Positions 29,925 through 43,376 are shown, numbered from the stretch's first letter. The stretch: 64,000 nucleotides of DNA from Arion vulgaris (GCA_020796225.1 CM036767.1:17142427-17206426); one strand, 5' to 3'. Made by a program: numbers and translations. Notes: a model not told the origin generated them from the sequence alone.

Positions 29925-32900
29925 ATCCAATGTTTCGATCATCGATCAAGGACATAGACAGAATAAACACTAAATAAACTAGAACACGCACAGAATAAAC
30001 ACTAAATAACTAGAACATCAGAATAAAACAAAATAAACTAGAACATAGACAGAATAAACACTAAACAAACTAGAACATAGATCTTATCAGGACATAGACA
30101 GAATAAACACAAAATAAACTAGAACAGCACAGAATAAACACTAAATAAACTAGAACATAGACAGAATAAACACTAAACAAACTAGAACATAAATCTTTAT
30201 CAAGGACATAGACAGAATAAACACAAAATAAACTAGAATATGCACAGAATAAACACAAAATAAACTAGAACATGCACAGAATAAACACAAAATAAGCTAG
30301 AACATGCACATAATAAACACAAAATAAACTAGAACATAGACAGAATAAACACAAAATAAACGAGAACATGCACAGAATAAACATAAAATAAACTAGAACA
30401 TGCACAGAATAAACACAAAATAAACTAGAACATAAATCGTTATCAAGGAGATATATAGACAGAATGAACACAAAATAAGCTAGAACATGCACAGAATAAA
30501 CACAAAATAAACTAGCACATGCACAGAATAAACACAAAATAAGCTAGAACATGCACAGAATAAACACAAAATAAACTAGAACATAGACAGAATAAACACA
30601 AAATAAACGAGAACATGCACAGAATAAACATAAAATAAACGAGAACATGCACAGAATAAACACAAAATAAGCTAGAACATGCACAGAATAAACACAAAAT
30701 AAACTAGAACATGCACAGAATAAACACAAAATAAACTAGCACATGCACAGAATAAACACAAAATAAACTAGAACATGCACAGAATAAACACAAAATAAGC
30801 TAGAACATGCACATAATAAACACAAAATAAACTAGAACATGCACAGAATAAACACAAAATAAGCTAGAACATGCACAGAATAAACACAAAATAAACTAGA
30901 ACATAGACAGAATAAACACAAAATAAACGAGAACATGCACAGAATAAACATAAAATAAACGAGAACATGCACAGAATAAACACAAAATAAACTAGAACAT
31001 GCACATAATAAACACAAAATAAACTAGAACATAAATCGTTATCAAGGAGATATATAGACAGAATGAACACAAAATAAGCTAGAACATGCACAGAATAAAC
31101 ACAAAATAAGCTAGAACATGCACAGAATAAACACAAAATAAACTAGAACATGCACAGAATAAACATAAAATAAACGAGAACATGCACAGAATAAACATAA
31201 AATAAGCTAGAACATGCACAGAATAAACACAAAATAAGCTAGAACATGCACAGAATAAACACAAAATAAACTAGAACATGCACAGAATAAACACAAAATA
31301 AACTAGAACATGCACAGAATAAACACAAAATAAGCTAGAACATAAATCGTTATCAAAGATATATAGACAGAATGAACACAAAATAAGCTAGAACATGCAC
31401 AGAATAAACACAAAATAAGCTAGAACATGCACAGAATAAACAAAAAATAAACTAGAACATGCACAGAATAAACACAAAATAAACTAGAAAATAAATCGTT
31501 ATCAAAGATATATAGACAGAATGAACACAAAATAAGCTAGAACATGCACAGAATAAACACAAAATAAGCTAGAACATGCACAGAATAAACACAAAATAAA
31601 CTAGAACATGCACAGAATAAACACAAAATAAGCTAGAACATAAATCGTTATCAAAGATATATAGACAGAATGAACACAAAATAAGCTAGAACATGCACAG
31701 AATAAACACAAAATAAGCTAGAACATGCACATAATAAACACAAAATAAACTAGAACATAGACAGAATAAACACAAAATAAACGAGAACATGCACAGAATA
31801 AACATAAAATAAACTAGAACATGCACAGAATAAACACAAAATAAACTAGAACATAAATCGTTATCAAGGAGATATATAGACAGAATGAACACAAAATAAG
31901 CTAGAACATGCACAGAATAAACACAAAATAAACTAGCACATGCACAGAATAAACACAAAATAAGCTAGAACATGCACAGAATAAACACAAAATAAACTAG
32001 AACATAGACAGAATAAACACAAAATAAACGAGAACATGCACAGAATAAACATAAAATAAACGAGAACATGCACAGAATAAACACAAAATAAGCTAGAACA
32101 TGCACAAAATAAACACAAAATAAACTAGAACATGCACAGAATAAACACAAAATAAACTAGAACATGCACAGAATAAACACAAAATAAGCTAGAACATAGA
32201 CAGAATAAACACAAAATAAACTAGCACATGCACAGAATAAACACAAAATAAACTAGAACATGCACAGAATAAACACAAAATAAGCTAGAACATGCACATA
32301 ATAAACACAAAATAAACTAGAACATGCACAGAATAAACACAAAATAAGCTAGAACATGCACAGAATAAACACAAAATAAACTAGAACATAGACAGAATAA
32401 ACACAAAATAAACGAGAACATGCACAGAATAAACATAAAATAAACGAGAACATGCACAGAATAAACACAAAATAAGCTAGAACATGCACATAATAAACAC
32501 AAAATAAACTAGAACATAAATCGTTATCAAGGAGATATATAGACAGAATGAACACAAAATAAGCTAGAACATGCACAGAATAAACACAAAATAAGCTAGA
32601 ACATGCACAGAATAAACACAAAATAAACTAGAACATGCACAGAATAAACATAAAATAAACGAGAACATGCACAGAATAAACATAAAATAAGCTAGAACAT
32701 GCACAGAATAAACACAAAATAAGCTAGAACATGCACAGAATAAACACAAAATAAACTAGAACATGCACAGAATAAACACAAAATAAACTAGAACATGCAC
32801 AGAATAAACACAAAATAAGCTAGAACATAAATCGTTATCAAAGATATATAGACAGAATGAACACAAAATAAGCTAGAACATGCACAGAATAAACACAAAA

Positions 32901-33897
32901 TAAGCTAGAACATGCACAGAATAAACAAAAAATAAACTAGAACATGCACAGAATAAACACAAAATAAACTAGAACATAAATCGTTATCAAAGATATATAG
33001 ACAGAATGAACACAAAATAAGCTAGAACATGCACAGAATAAACACAAAATAAACTAGAACATGCACAGAATAAACACAAAATAAACTAGAACATGCACAG
33101 AATAAACACAAAATAAACTAGAACATGCACAGAATAAACACAAAATAAGCTAGAACATAAATCGTTATCAAAGATATATAGACAGAATGAACACAAAATA
33201 AGCTAGAACATGCACAGAATAAACACAAAATAAGCTAGAACATGCACAGAATAAACACAAAATAAGCTAGAACATGCACATAATAAACACAAAATAAACT
33301 AGAACATGCACAGAATAAACACAAAATAAGCTAGAACATGCACAGAATAAACACAAAATAAACTAGAACATGCACAGAATGAACACAAAATAAACTAGAA
33401 CATGCACAGAATAAACATAAAATAAACGAGAACATGCACAGAATAAACACAAAATAAGCTAGAACATGCACAGAATAAACACAAAATAAACTAGAACATG
33501 CACAGAATAAACACAAAATAAGCTAGAACATAAATCGTTATCAAAGATATATAGACAGAATGAACACAAAATAAGCTAGAACATGCACAGAATAAACACA
33601 AAATAAGCTAGAACATGCACAGAATAAACACAAAATAAGCTAGAACATGCACATAATAAACACAAAATAAACTGAACATGACAGAATAAACACAAAATAA
33701 GCTAGAACATGCACAGAATAAACACAAAATAAACTAGAACATGCACAGAATAAACACAAAATAAACTAGAACATGCACAGAATAAACACAAAATAAACTA
33801 GAACATGCACAGAATAAACACAAAATAAACTAGAACATGCACAGAATGAAAAAAATAAACTAGAACATGCACAGAATAAACCAAAATAACTAGAATA
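29925..33897. repeat. 4-kb array of a 32-bp unit, about 120 units, higher-order organised
   Basis: Units GAACATGCACAGAATAAACA then CAAAATAAACTA, with GCTAGAAC/ACTAGAAC/ACGAGAAC variants, interrupted by a longer unit containing AAATCGTTATCAA and GATATATAGACAGAATGA. Identical 270-bp segments recur at 30265 and 31686 (1421 bp apart), and another set at 30864 and 32349 (1485 bp apart), so large blocks were duplicated. The 32-bp unit changes frame each time; the Cys/Phe-rich minus-strand frames are not genes. Confidence 0.95.
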
Positions 33898-34214
33898 CAT
33901 ATCTCAATAAAAGGATGACTGGAGATTTATGCGCGTTCTTTCTCTCCCAGTCTCCTCAATCACCAATCTCTCACGTTGTTCAATTTTGTGAATGTTGAGT
34001 AGACACATTCGGAAGTAGTCAATAAATATTTGATATCATATTATTCTTCATATCTTTTACTCTTCTTCAATTTCTATCCTCATTCGATCGTATAGTTCCC
34101 AAACGGAGCAAAGATCACTATCATTTTTCAACGTATGTCCTTGTGGGGTGTATTATCTATCTGTAATGTTTCCACCATATTGTCATTCCATTCAGTTTTA
34201 TATATTGAGTGGGC

Positions 34215-34450
34215 TAAGGCTCTCAGGGGTGAAACGATTAAGCAATCTTCATTGCGTTCTAAATGCAGGGGGTAAGAATTGGGATTGTGTCGCTCGGTTC
34301 ACTAGTGTCATTTATTTCTGGGGATCCCTTAAGATTGTTGCTAGAGCTGCGGAGCTTGTGCTTTGTGCAATATTCTTGGCAGGGGGCATGCTATTTCTTC
34401 AGAGAGTTATCAAGCAATACGGGAGAACCCGGTCAATGATGCCAATTCTT
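34215..34450 (+). mobile_element. SINE-F
   Basis: CTCTCAGGGGTGAAACGATTAAGC head, GGGATCCCTTAAGATTGTTG, GGAGCTTGTGCTTTGTGCAA, TTCTTGGCAGGGGGCATGCT and ACCCGGTCAATGATG. The B-box region is poorly conserved. Confidence 0.7.
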
Positions 34451-34769
34451 TACCTATCTACACCCCACTTTGTCGTTTCGTTTTATTTACTTCTTTCTCC
34501 TTGTTTTCTATATTTAATCTCGACTCCATGTGTCTTGAGCCCCTGATGAAGATCGTTTGATGAACATGCTTATTTTACTAATATTATTATATCTTTAATT
34601 TCAGCAAAATTCCCCATTTAACATTTTCCACGTTCGTAGTCATTCCCCCTAGTCTATTATCTATTGTCTGTTCCCTGGTGGATGATGGAATTGGTTGTCC
34701 TCTTGCCGTTAAGCTCAGGGGTGGGAGCTTTAATTTGCGTTCTAGGGCCAGATGAGTCGCCCTTGTTGT

Positions 34770-34915
34770 GTTATATCCGTGTTTATTTAGTGTGGTCTAT
34801 CCATCTTTCTCGTGGTCTTCCCTTGGCTCTAGTACCTTATCTCTTTTTAATTGTGTGCTGGTATTGGTGGTTGGTTATATTACCTTCACAATACTTACAT
34901 TTAAATGTTTCTTTA
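34770..34915 (-). pseudogene. LINE remnant, minus strand
   Basis: Minus-strand reading gives KGRPRERWID-type basic motif, as in LINE RT C-termini. Too short and decayed to assign to a family. Confidence 0.4.
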
Positions 34916-34916
34916 G

Positions 34917-35155
34917 GAGCTCTTGTGTCGAACTGGTTAATACACTTGCTTTGAATTCTGCAGATTACGGGTTCGAATCCGTACCGAGTCGTTCAGTTCA
35001 CATGCGCATTTTTTCAAGAGGTCCATAACATTTTTTCTGGAATCACGGAGTTCGCATTTTGAGCGACACTAGAAGTATAATGTATCGTTTTGAACGAGAG
35101 GAACAAGACGTGAGAAAACCCAGTGCAATGAGGTCAATGCTTCTATGTTAGACCA
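34917..35155 (+). mobile_element. SINE-F with intact tRNA-like head
   Basis: GTGTCGAACTGGTTAATACA as A-box-like, ACGGGTTCGAATCCGTACC as B-box, then a diverged body ending ACCCAGTGCAATGAGGTCAA. Confidence 0.75.
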
Positions 35156-35163
35156 CATTCTGA

Positions 35164-35510
35164 TTTATTTAATATCTTCGTGTACACTGTACCAACGTAG
35201 TGGTCAGTTAGTTCAGTCTTCATGTATACTGTACCAACGTAGTCGTCAATTAGATCAGTCTTCGTGTACACTGTACCAACGTAGTGGTCAGTTAGTTCAG
35301 TCTTCGTACACTGTACCAACGTAGTGGTCAGTTAGTTCAGTCTTCATGTACACCGTACCAACGTAGTCGTCAATTAGATCAGTCTTCGTGTACACTGTAC
35401 CACCATAGTGGTCAGTTAGTTCAGTCTTCGTACACTGTACCAACGTAGTGGTCAGTTAGTTCAGTCTTCATGTACACTGTACCAAAGTAGTGGTCAATTA
35501 GTCTTTTCAT
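35164..35510. repeat. About 42-bp minisatellite, 8 units
   Basis: Units with CACTGTACCAACGTAGTGGT then CAGTTAGTTCAGTCTTCGT, some shortened to GTCTTCGTACACTG. Blocks with CGTCAATTAGATCAG alternate. 35511-36020 has no recognised feature. Confidence 0.93.
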
Positions 35511-36021
35511 TGATATCTTTATATGTGTAAGATAAAAGTCTGATGCCATCAGGAAAAGCTATGTCTTCCAGTGTGGATGTGAGAGTCCATCTGATAAGTC
35601 TTGCTTTAACTTCCTTTCGCTGCTACATACTTTTGAAGGCTGAGCTAAAAATAGCTACTCTGTGTTTGTAAGTCACAAACGTGAATGTACGCCTATATCA
35701 GTGACAGTAGCAATGTATACCGTGTTAACACATCTTTAGCCCACAGAGGAGAGATAATAACAGACGTGTTAATGCGTCTTTAGAAGTGAATGAGAAAAAC
35801 GTATATATACGTCCTTAGCAGCTAAAGGGTTAACGTATTACTCAAGCAATGACAATATTGAATAGTAGGACTAACACTACACAATCTTCAAGCACGCCTG
35901 TTTTGAGTTCAAACTTCAGCTCCTGAAATTTTAAGACATCTTATTAATTATGAGCCAACACTGCTCGACGCTCAGGTCCTTTAGAATGTTTATATCGTTC
36001 ATCTTGTTCATCCATGACGTT

Positions 36022-36645
<624 letters not shown>

Positions 36646-36714
36646 TAATCCTGTTATGCCTTTCAGCGTCAGGTCCAAAAAGAAGACACCCGGAGCGAGC
36701 CTTTCATTGCACCT

Positions 36715-36935
36715 TGTCTTGTTTTTCTCTTCTCCAGTCTTGATTTGACTGACAGCTCCAGGGTAAGAAGACTTTTCTAGCACGGGCTTTTGTGTGTGCT
36801 TCATAAACAGTGTCTTTCTTTTTTAGTGTCTGTTATCTCTGAAGTCCACCTTTTGCGTGGCACGACTTTTTCTTTGTATCCACTGTATCGGAGTAGCATT
36901 TCTCTCTGTGGTGCACTGCCTGTTTGTTTATACGT
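36715..36935 (+). repeat. Family-T interspersed repeat, copy 1
   Basis: CACGGGCTTTTGTGTGTGCTT, CATAAACAGTGTC, CTGTTATCTCTGAAGTCCAC and TTTGTATCCACTGTATCGGA match 51880-51990 in the same order. Class unknown, no coding. Confidence 0.65.
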
Positions 36936-37099
36936 GTGTTACAGTCATGATTTACATCCTTAAGTTGACATGTGCAAAAATACACGTTCTCAGATATTTT
37001 AGATGCATTTTCTGGTTGTGTCATGCAATAGTTTCTTGATTCTATTTAACCTCAGACTTGTTGTGGCAAGCTATTCTCCAGATTTAATTTGCTTTGCTT

Positions 37100-37308
37100 G
37101 CCCGTCTGCCCAGCGTGTTCGTAGCGCGTTGGACTACGGGTGACAAGCTCCCTGTGAGTGCGGGTTCAATTCTGCGGGCTGGCAGAAAAGCCACAGGTTC
37201 ACCAGATTCACGGTGTTCCTGGCACCGAACCGAAGGGTTACGATGTCCACGGATCCGAGCCGAAGAGCTGAAAACTCAAGTGCTTCTGGATCGGGTAAAA
37301 AAAAATTA
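37100..37308 (+). mobile_element. SINE-A, full length
   Basis: CCCAGCGTGTTCGTAGCGCG, GCGGGTTCAATTCTGCGGG, CACCGAACCGAAGGGTTACG, CTTCTGGATCGGGTAAAAAA. Compared with 25321 the middle reads ACAAGCTCCCTGTGAGTG, the same subtype as 56025. Confidence 0.92.
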
Positions 37309-37577
37309 AAAATAAATAAATTTGCTTTGCTTCACTATTATTAATAGCGAATTCAATTTGCTTCGAAAAAAATATAAAATTTTGAATGTCTTCATTATTG
37401 ATGTTAATTTTTTGTTGACAGTTTGTTTTGACAGTGGCCATTGTTTTCTTTTCTTTTAAATTTAGAAAAAGGTTCTGGTTTTCCTTGTTTTGTTTTTTAA
37501 TGAAACAAGATTAGCTGTTTCAATCGCTTGGCACTGTTTGAATTAAGACATGAATAATTTGTATATATCTTAATTCG

Positions 37578-37735
37578 GGGTTCTCTGTGGCTTGCTGGTT
37601 AAGACATTTCATTGTGTTCAGAAGGTTGTGAGTTCGAATCTGACCGCGCCTTTATTCACGATGCTTTTGATTGTCATAGGATTATTGACAACTACGGAGT
37701 TCGTGCTTGTGCAACACTCTGGGCATGAGCTTAAG
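37578..37735 (+). mobile_element. SINE-F, 3' truncated
   Basis: CTCTGTGGCTTGCTGGTTAAG head and GAGTTCGAATCTGACCGCGC B-box; body TTCGTGCTTGTGCAACACTC. The 3' half is missing; a minisatellite follows. Confidence 0.8.
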
Positions 37736-37741
37736 CCATTG

Positions 37742-37905
37742 ACTGGCTTAGACGGTTAGACGGTTAGAGCATTAGAGGTTTAGAAGCTAGACGCAATTAA
37801 AGCTTAGACGCTTTGCGGTTTAGACGGCTTTAGACGGCTTTAGACGCTTTAGACGCATTAGACGCTTTAGAGCAGCTTTAGACGGCTTTAGACGGCTTTA
37901 GTTTT
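37742..37905. repeat. Degenerate tandem repeat of GGCTTTAGAC units
   Basis: About 12-15 units of 9-13 bp (TTAGACG, CTTTAGACG, GCATTAGACG), beginning where the SINE-F copy ends. Confidence 0.85.
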
Positions 37906-37975
37906 GAAATATTATTTCGCTACTCTCTTTTTAACCAAACCTAGGAGGAAGACAAGTTTGTAATGTAATTCTGCC

Positions 37976-38222
37976 CTTGTGGTGCCGGGACCCACAAGGA
38001 AGTAAGAATAGTACCACTGCTACCTACAAGGCATGTCGTAAGAGGCGACTGATATAGGACCTAGGAAGCTACCCTAGAAAATAAAAAAACGCAGAAATTG
38101 GATGTGTTTGCCTTTTGTAAGCGCATAACTGACATAAGTACAATCGCTCTTAGGCTCAGATCACTTACAAATCACACAGAGTGGTTAACAAGTGTTGATA
38201 TTTTCAAAGAAGCAAAGAGAAG
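37976..38222 (+). mobile_element. SINE-B, full length
   Basis: GTGGTGCCGGGACCCACAAG head, TGTCGTAAGAGGCGACTGAT, TACCCTAGAAAATAAAA, GCTCAGATCACTTACAAATC, CACACAGAGTGGTTAAC and AAAGAAGCAAAGAGAAGAAG tail. Best head of the family in this window. Confidence 0.9.
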
Positions 38223-38335
38223 AAGATATAAGTAATTGAAGATATAATGAATGAAGATATAATGTAATTGATATAATGTAATTGAAGATATAATGTAATT
38301 GAAGATATAATGTAATTGAAGATATAATGTAATTA
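38223..38335. repeat. 17-bp tandem array
   Basis: GAAGATATAATGTAATT repeated about five times right after the SINE-B tail. Confidence 0.9.
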
Positions 38336-38461
38336 TGCTGTTGATAGTTTTCTTCTTTAAATAAGTTACAATCAATTCCTTGGACGGTAGAGATTTTGTA
38401 CTTGATGATTATTCTATTTATTTTTATCAAATATTTTTGTTAATATTTTGTAATTACCAGT

Positions 38462-38770
38462 TGCACATCATCATTATCTGTCTTGTTCCTGTCGATACTT
38501 GACTCCCAAGATAGCAGTTGTAAATGTATCTCTGTCCTACGTGAGATGCCCAGCGTATCCTACTCAAACTATCAATGACATCTTGCACCCATCTTCTCCT
38601 TGGTCTTCCTCTCTCTAATTTGCGCGATATAATACACCCTAAAATGATCTTATCCAAAAAATCATGTTCAAAATATTTGCTAATTCACATTTTTCGCTTC
38701 TTCATCAATCACTTCGCATTAATTTTAACTGAAACTGAATGTTGCAAAATGTACATTTTAATGTCCATGG
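38462..38770 (-). pseudogene. LINE-O 3' end, minus strand
   Basis: Minus strand reads LERGRPRRRWVQDVIDSLSR, the GRPRRRW motif of LINE-O, and ends CATCATCATT. Heavily frameshifted upstream. Confidence 0.7.
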
Positions 38771-38884
38771 TATTCTGAGTACTGTTGTGTAGCATTTACA
38801 TTAAACGGCATTGATCGATTTTTCAACTGCTTTAGCAATAATTCTTTGCTATAAAGTCCTATTGAAAAAAATGTACTAGTGGCT

Positions 38885-39100
38885 AAAAATGAAAGTCGTG
38901 ACATATCTTTTACATGACGTAGCCATCAACCAGAGTAAACGAGTCGTTGATTTTCTAGACAACACTTATATGTTCAGTAGTTTGCCATTGTTTTCTGAAC
39001 AGTGAGGTCTTTTATTACCTTTCGTTAAAACCCACGGAAACGATTTGGTTCCAAACCGCCTGCCGCGGAGTTTGAACCAGGTACTCTTGGCTACCGAAAC
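38885..39100 (-). mobile_element. SINE-H, minus strand
   Basis: Complement of the block set in the 50160 copy: GACGTAGCCATCAACC, AACGAGTCGTTGATTTTCTA, GTTCAGTAGTTTGCC, CCACGGAAACGATT and GAGTTTGAACCAGG (B-box complement). Copies: 47327, 50160, 56443, 57135, 60465. Confidence 0.85.
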
Positions 39101-39224
39101 AATATATACATACTTATTCGTAGAATACGGGTTCGGGTGTCGTTATGTGGATTCTTTTACTTCTCGATCCCGTTCACATACATTTTCTGTTAATGTAGCT
39201 TAATTTTGATTGATCGATCGATTG

Positions 39225-39475
39225 ATTGGACCATCATCATTGCATTTTGGTGAGTAGACATGTGTACTCCGATCACTTTCTGACACTGGAAGATCTCAGC
39301 TGCAGTGAGTAGACATGTGTACTCCGATCACTTTCTGACACTGGAAGATCTCAGCTGCAGTGAGTAGCCATGTGTCCGATCCTTTCTTACACTGGAAGAT
39401 CTGCTGCAGTGAGTAGCATGTGTATTTCCGATCACTTTCTGACACTGGAAGATCTCAGCTGCAGTGCACGAATTC
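39225..39475 (+). repeat. Family-J repeat, locally tandem (four copies of about 57 bp)
   Basis: GAGTAGACATGTGTACTCCG, ATCACTTTCTGACACTGGAA and GATCTCAGCTGCAGTG repeat four times, while 11130 and 50762 have one. 39490-40470 shows no gene. Confidence 0.9.
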
Positions 39476-40471
39476 CTTAGCACCGATGAGGATCCCTTAT
39501 GTAATTTTGAAGACAGTGAAGATATTTTGTATGAATTTATGTTTAACTTTTACTAATAAATTTTGTCCGGGCAGTGGCTTTCCAACCTGCTCTTCTCGAT
39601 TTTGAACTGCTAAGAGTTCTTTGACATGCTCAAATTGAACACAGGACCTATATTTTATCTTCCATCTCCGATTTGACTAGGAAGTCGATCTCATCTACAC
39701 TGAGATCAGGGATCTCTGAAAAATAAGCAGGTGACTTCTAGAAATAGCCATCTTTGGCATGAGAGACGAATACCTAGCTTCTACATCTTTGCTTTGCTGT
39801 GCTGTGGTCATCAGGCGCATGAATCTAGTGATAGTTCACACCATATATCGTATTGACCTCTCCCCCAAGTCTCCATGTAAACAGTGTTCTTATGCATAGA
39901 TTTATATGTTGCGATGTATATTATACTTATCCGTAACCACTAACAACGTCTAAGATGGCTGGTTCACATGTCCGGTATAGATTAAAGACGGATTCCATTC
40001 CCAAAGATATATTTTAAGAGCTCATCGAATGCATCGAGAAAAATGAGCATAATATGTATATTGCTTTTTGCGTCTTTACATACAGTCGTCAGTTGGCAAA
40101 TGTTTTACTATGACAACTTCTGAGTTTACACTTGTCTCTCTTGTCTTTCAACTCATCCATAAGGATATTTTCACCAAATTCTGCACCGTTTCGTAATATT
40201 GTTTCTCACATAACTCGGTCATCAGCTAATAATAAGTAATGAAACAATATAACTTCACGATACTACACATGTAGTGAAATATGAACATTGAACATGTATG
40301 TGAGGCTCCAGGGTGACACAATTGTCAAACGGCGAAATTGAACCCAGATCCTCATTCACGTTGGCCTCCTAGCAATGAGAATGGGCTATTTTGAGACAAT
40401 GACCAGCTAGCCCCCCAAAAGAAGCGCATCACTTGTCGAATCTTTTCAATAACGTCGACTACCTAACATAG

Positions 40472-40778
40472 ATCTGTCCAGAAGGAACTCAAAGTCAAAG
40501 AAGACAGGCTGATGCTACAAATAAGAAAGAGAAATTGAGGTAATTTGGACATATAAAAAGACATGAATGGCTGAAGAACACCAGCATGAAAGGAGGCATA
40601 CCGGCAAAGAGAAGAAGAGGAAGACCACGGAGAAGATGGATTCAGGATGTAACTGATGGTTTCAACATGACGGCTGCAGAGGCAGGGCATCTGGCATATG
40701 AGAGAGAGAAATTCCCAAGGACTGTTGGGGTGGCAAAGCTCTGCTCAGGACAAGCTATTTGATAATGATGATGATGAC
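40472..40778 (+). pseudogene. LINE-O 3' end, plus strand
   Basis: Reads EDRLMLQIRKRN, FGHIKRHEWLKN, KRRRGRPRRRWIQDVTDGF and a NMTAAEAGHLAYEREKF tail, then GATAATGATGATGATG. The frame has one shift. 40780-41317 is AT-rich and empty. Confidence 0.8.
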
Positions 40779-41317
40779 CTAACATAGGCAATCGCGTTAG
40801 GTTCCTACAGACTAATACAAGCACAGATATACATGCCTTTATGTTTATACAAGCTTTGCTAATTATATCAACATATCATCATACACTGAGTAGTGTAACT
40901 TAGTTACAGTTTTACATTACATTGAACTCCACGTGATTCACCAACGAAAATCATTAGGTAAGTAAACATGTGACACATTCTCGAGCTGAATCGAACAGCT
41001 CAATGTGTAGTTTCTAGAGCTTAATAAGACAAAAATTGTGTAATAAACACACCCATTTGAATTAGGTTAGCTTGGCAAACACGTAGTTTAGACTGGTACA
41101 CATACAGATGATTCTGAGTTAATTTCTGAACTATATCTAAAAGTTTCATTATATGCAAAAAGTAAATTGCCAGTCTTCTCGAATGTTAAATAATAACAAG
41201 CCATCACAATAAAAATGCAATTAATTACTCTTATGCTGTTCTTGTTTAGTTTACTCATCAGATTATCATCACTGCATATTCAACTAATTAGTCTATAATT
41301 ACTCCGATCTCTTCTTC

Positions 41318-41658
41318 AGTATGTTTCTCAGCGTGTGGCAACTAACGACAAAAGTATGTTTCTCAGCGTGGGACAACTAACGACAAAAGTATGTTTCTCA
41401 GCGTGGGACAACTAACGACAAAAGTATGTTTCTCAGCGTGGGACAACTAACGACAAGTATGTTTCACGTGTGCAACTAACGACAAAAGTATGTTTCTCAG
41501 CGTGGGACAACTAACGACAAAAGTATGTTTCTCAGCGTGTGGCACTAACGACAAAGTATGTTTTAGCTGGACAACTAACGACAAAAGTATGTTTCTCAGC
41601 GTGGGACAACTAACGACAAAAGTATGTTTCTCAGCGTGGGACAACTAACGACAAAAGT
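41318..41658. repeat. About 35-bp minisatellite, 10 units
   Basis: AGTATGTTTCTCAGCGTGGG then ACAACTAACGACAAA, with internal deletions near 41457 and 41560. 41660-42287 has no gene. Confidence 0.93.
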
Positions 41659-42287
41659 TTATACTATTCCTGCAAATGGTATTACAAAATAAAAACTGCT
41701 AGAACTCTCAAACTACATTTATTATTTTCTTTCTGTACACTTGTTGGGCTAGTAAGTAAACTATATGTCAATTTTCAAACAGTTTTTGGCACGGCTTTTT
41801 TTGTGATGCTATTTCATCAGTTTCGTTTGTCATGTGAACATAACCTTTCAAAGCTGCTTTCCAATAATTTTAGTAACAAGAAGTTCATAATTGTTAGATA
41901 AAACTTGTGCATGTTTCACTTGTTGGACGTCTATTTGTCAGTTATATGTTCCAGAACAACTTTAAGTTACCAGTTACCTAGAGTTTTGGTGTATTTAAAC
42001 ATTTCAAATTAAAAGAAACTAATAGTATTATCTAGTTACACATTTTTTTAGACATTACGATAGTGTTTGTAATCCAACATGACCGCCATTTCTATGGCAA
42101 CCCCACAAATAATTAATATAAAAGTTATATAACATATTATCTCAGACTACCCTGGTACTAGCTGGTAATTATGATCCCACTTGACTGAGAAATAATGAAG
42201 TTAGCAGTCGTTTGTCTGATCTCCCTTTAATGACGGAATCTATAATTTAATTCACTTTTTAAAGTGTCCTATTTCAAACATCTCTAG

Positions 42288-42543
42288 TGGGGCGTGCCGG
42301 AGTCGGTAACACACTTGAACCCCGGCCGTGTTAATTCCAAGTTTCAGCCAAAACGAAGAAACAAATATTGGTTTACACACGGTTGGCCTACAGGTTTCCT
42401 GTTCCTTTACTTGGGGAACTAAATTACAAGTACCTGAGAGGTCGGATCAAGTTTCGCCTGAATGGCGAAGGACACTCTTGATAAGAAAAGCAATTCTTCA
42501 CGCAACCATATGTACTATATTAGGCGCCCTGACTACGTCTTAA
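42288..42543 (+). mobile_element. Family-R element
   Basis: GGGGCGTGCCGGAGTCGGTAA start, CAAGTACCTGAGAGGTCGG and GCCTGAATGGCGAAGGACAC match 11560-11690. Ends at the edge of the large palindrome. Confidence 0.5.
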
Positions 42544-43261
42544 AAGGCGGGAGACCCACCGAGAACAAGAGTTGTATTTTTTAAAATTCACAGAAAAAAA
42601 CTAACAAAGATATTGTCATACATATTGGCCAACTGTTGCAGAAGGCACTGTTTTCGATGATAAACAACGTTTAGTGTATGCACTGTAGTTAGTTATTTTA
42701 AAAATAATTAATTTTCTTGAAAATGTATTGTAAAAAACCCCCACTTCATCGTGCAGAGGATTTCACAAATATAAGAAGTGCAAAGAACGCCAAACTGGCA
42801 TATGATGTACATATCACCCATAGTTATAGCGTGAACCTCTACTTTTTGTCGAAACTGTATATAAGCAGATATATTGCTTTTCTAATTTGAATATTTTTTT
42901 TTTATTTGGAAGGGTTACATTGCAAAAACCATATCTACAAAACCAATTGAGTTAGACATTTTTGGGAGGTTCACGCTATAGCTATGGGTGATATGTACAT
43001 CATATGCAAGTTTGGCATTCTTTGCACTTCTTATGTTTTTGAAATCCACTGCACGATGAAGTGGGTGTTTTTACAATATTTTTCACGAAAATTCATTATT
43101 TTTTAAATAACTAACTACAGTGCATACACTAATGGTTGTTTATCATTGAAAACAGTGCCTATTACACCATGTGGCCAATTTGTATGAGAATATGTTTGGT
43201 AGTTTTTTTTCTGTTAATTTAAAAAAAAGACTACCCTAGTTCTGGGTGGGTCTCCCGCCTT
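42544..43261. mobile_element. 718-bp palindrome, foldback or MITE-like element
   Basis: Ends AAGGCGGGAGACCCACC (42544-42560) and its exact complement (43245-43261). Arms pair over about 300 bp each: for example GCGTGAACCTC at 42829-42839 pairs with 42966-42976, an equal distance from the centre at 42902, so the arms have no net indel. The centre (about 42845-42960) is A/T-rich, with T-runs. No ORF and no clear target duplication. Confidence 0.9.
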
Positions 43262-43308
43262 CGTTGCGAAGAAAACCAGTTCTAGTATATCTGTATAACA
43301 CCGCACAA

Positions 43309-43349
43309 TAATATTTATATTATATATATAATATATATATATATATATG
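43309..43349. repeat. (TA)n microsatellite
   Basis: TATATA-type run with one internal TAATAT interruption. Confidence 0.85.
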
Positions 43350-43376
43350 ACCGATTAAGTATAGATGGATGATATC

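Noticed and set aside
30070..33516. Many Cys/Phe-rich minus-strand frames
   Set aside because: Artefacts of the 32-bp unit; frames shift every unit and no start context or conserved domain is present.
34543..34568. Hammerhead-like CTGATGA string after a SINE-F
   Set aside because: The expected GAAAC box is not intact (GATGAACA follows) and no Family-I sequence surrounds it, so it is probably chance.
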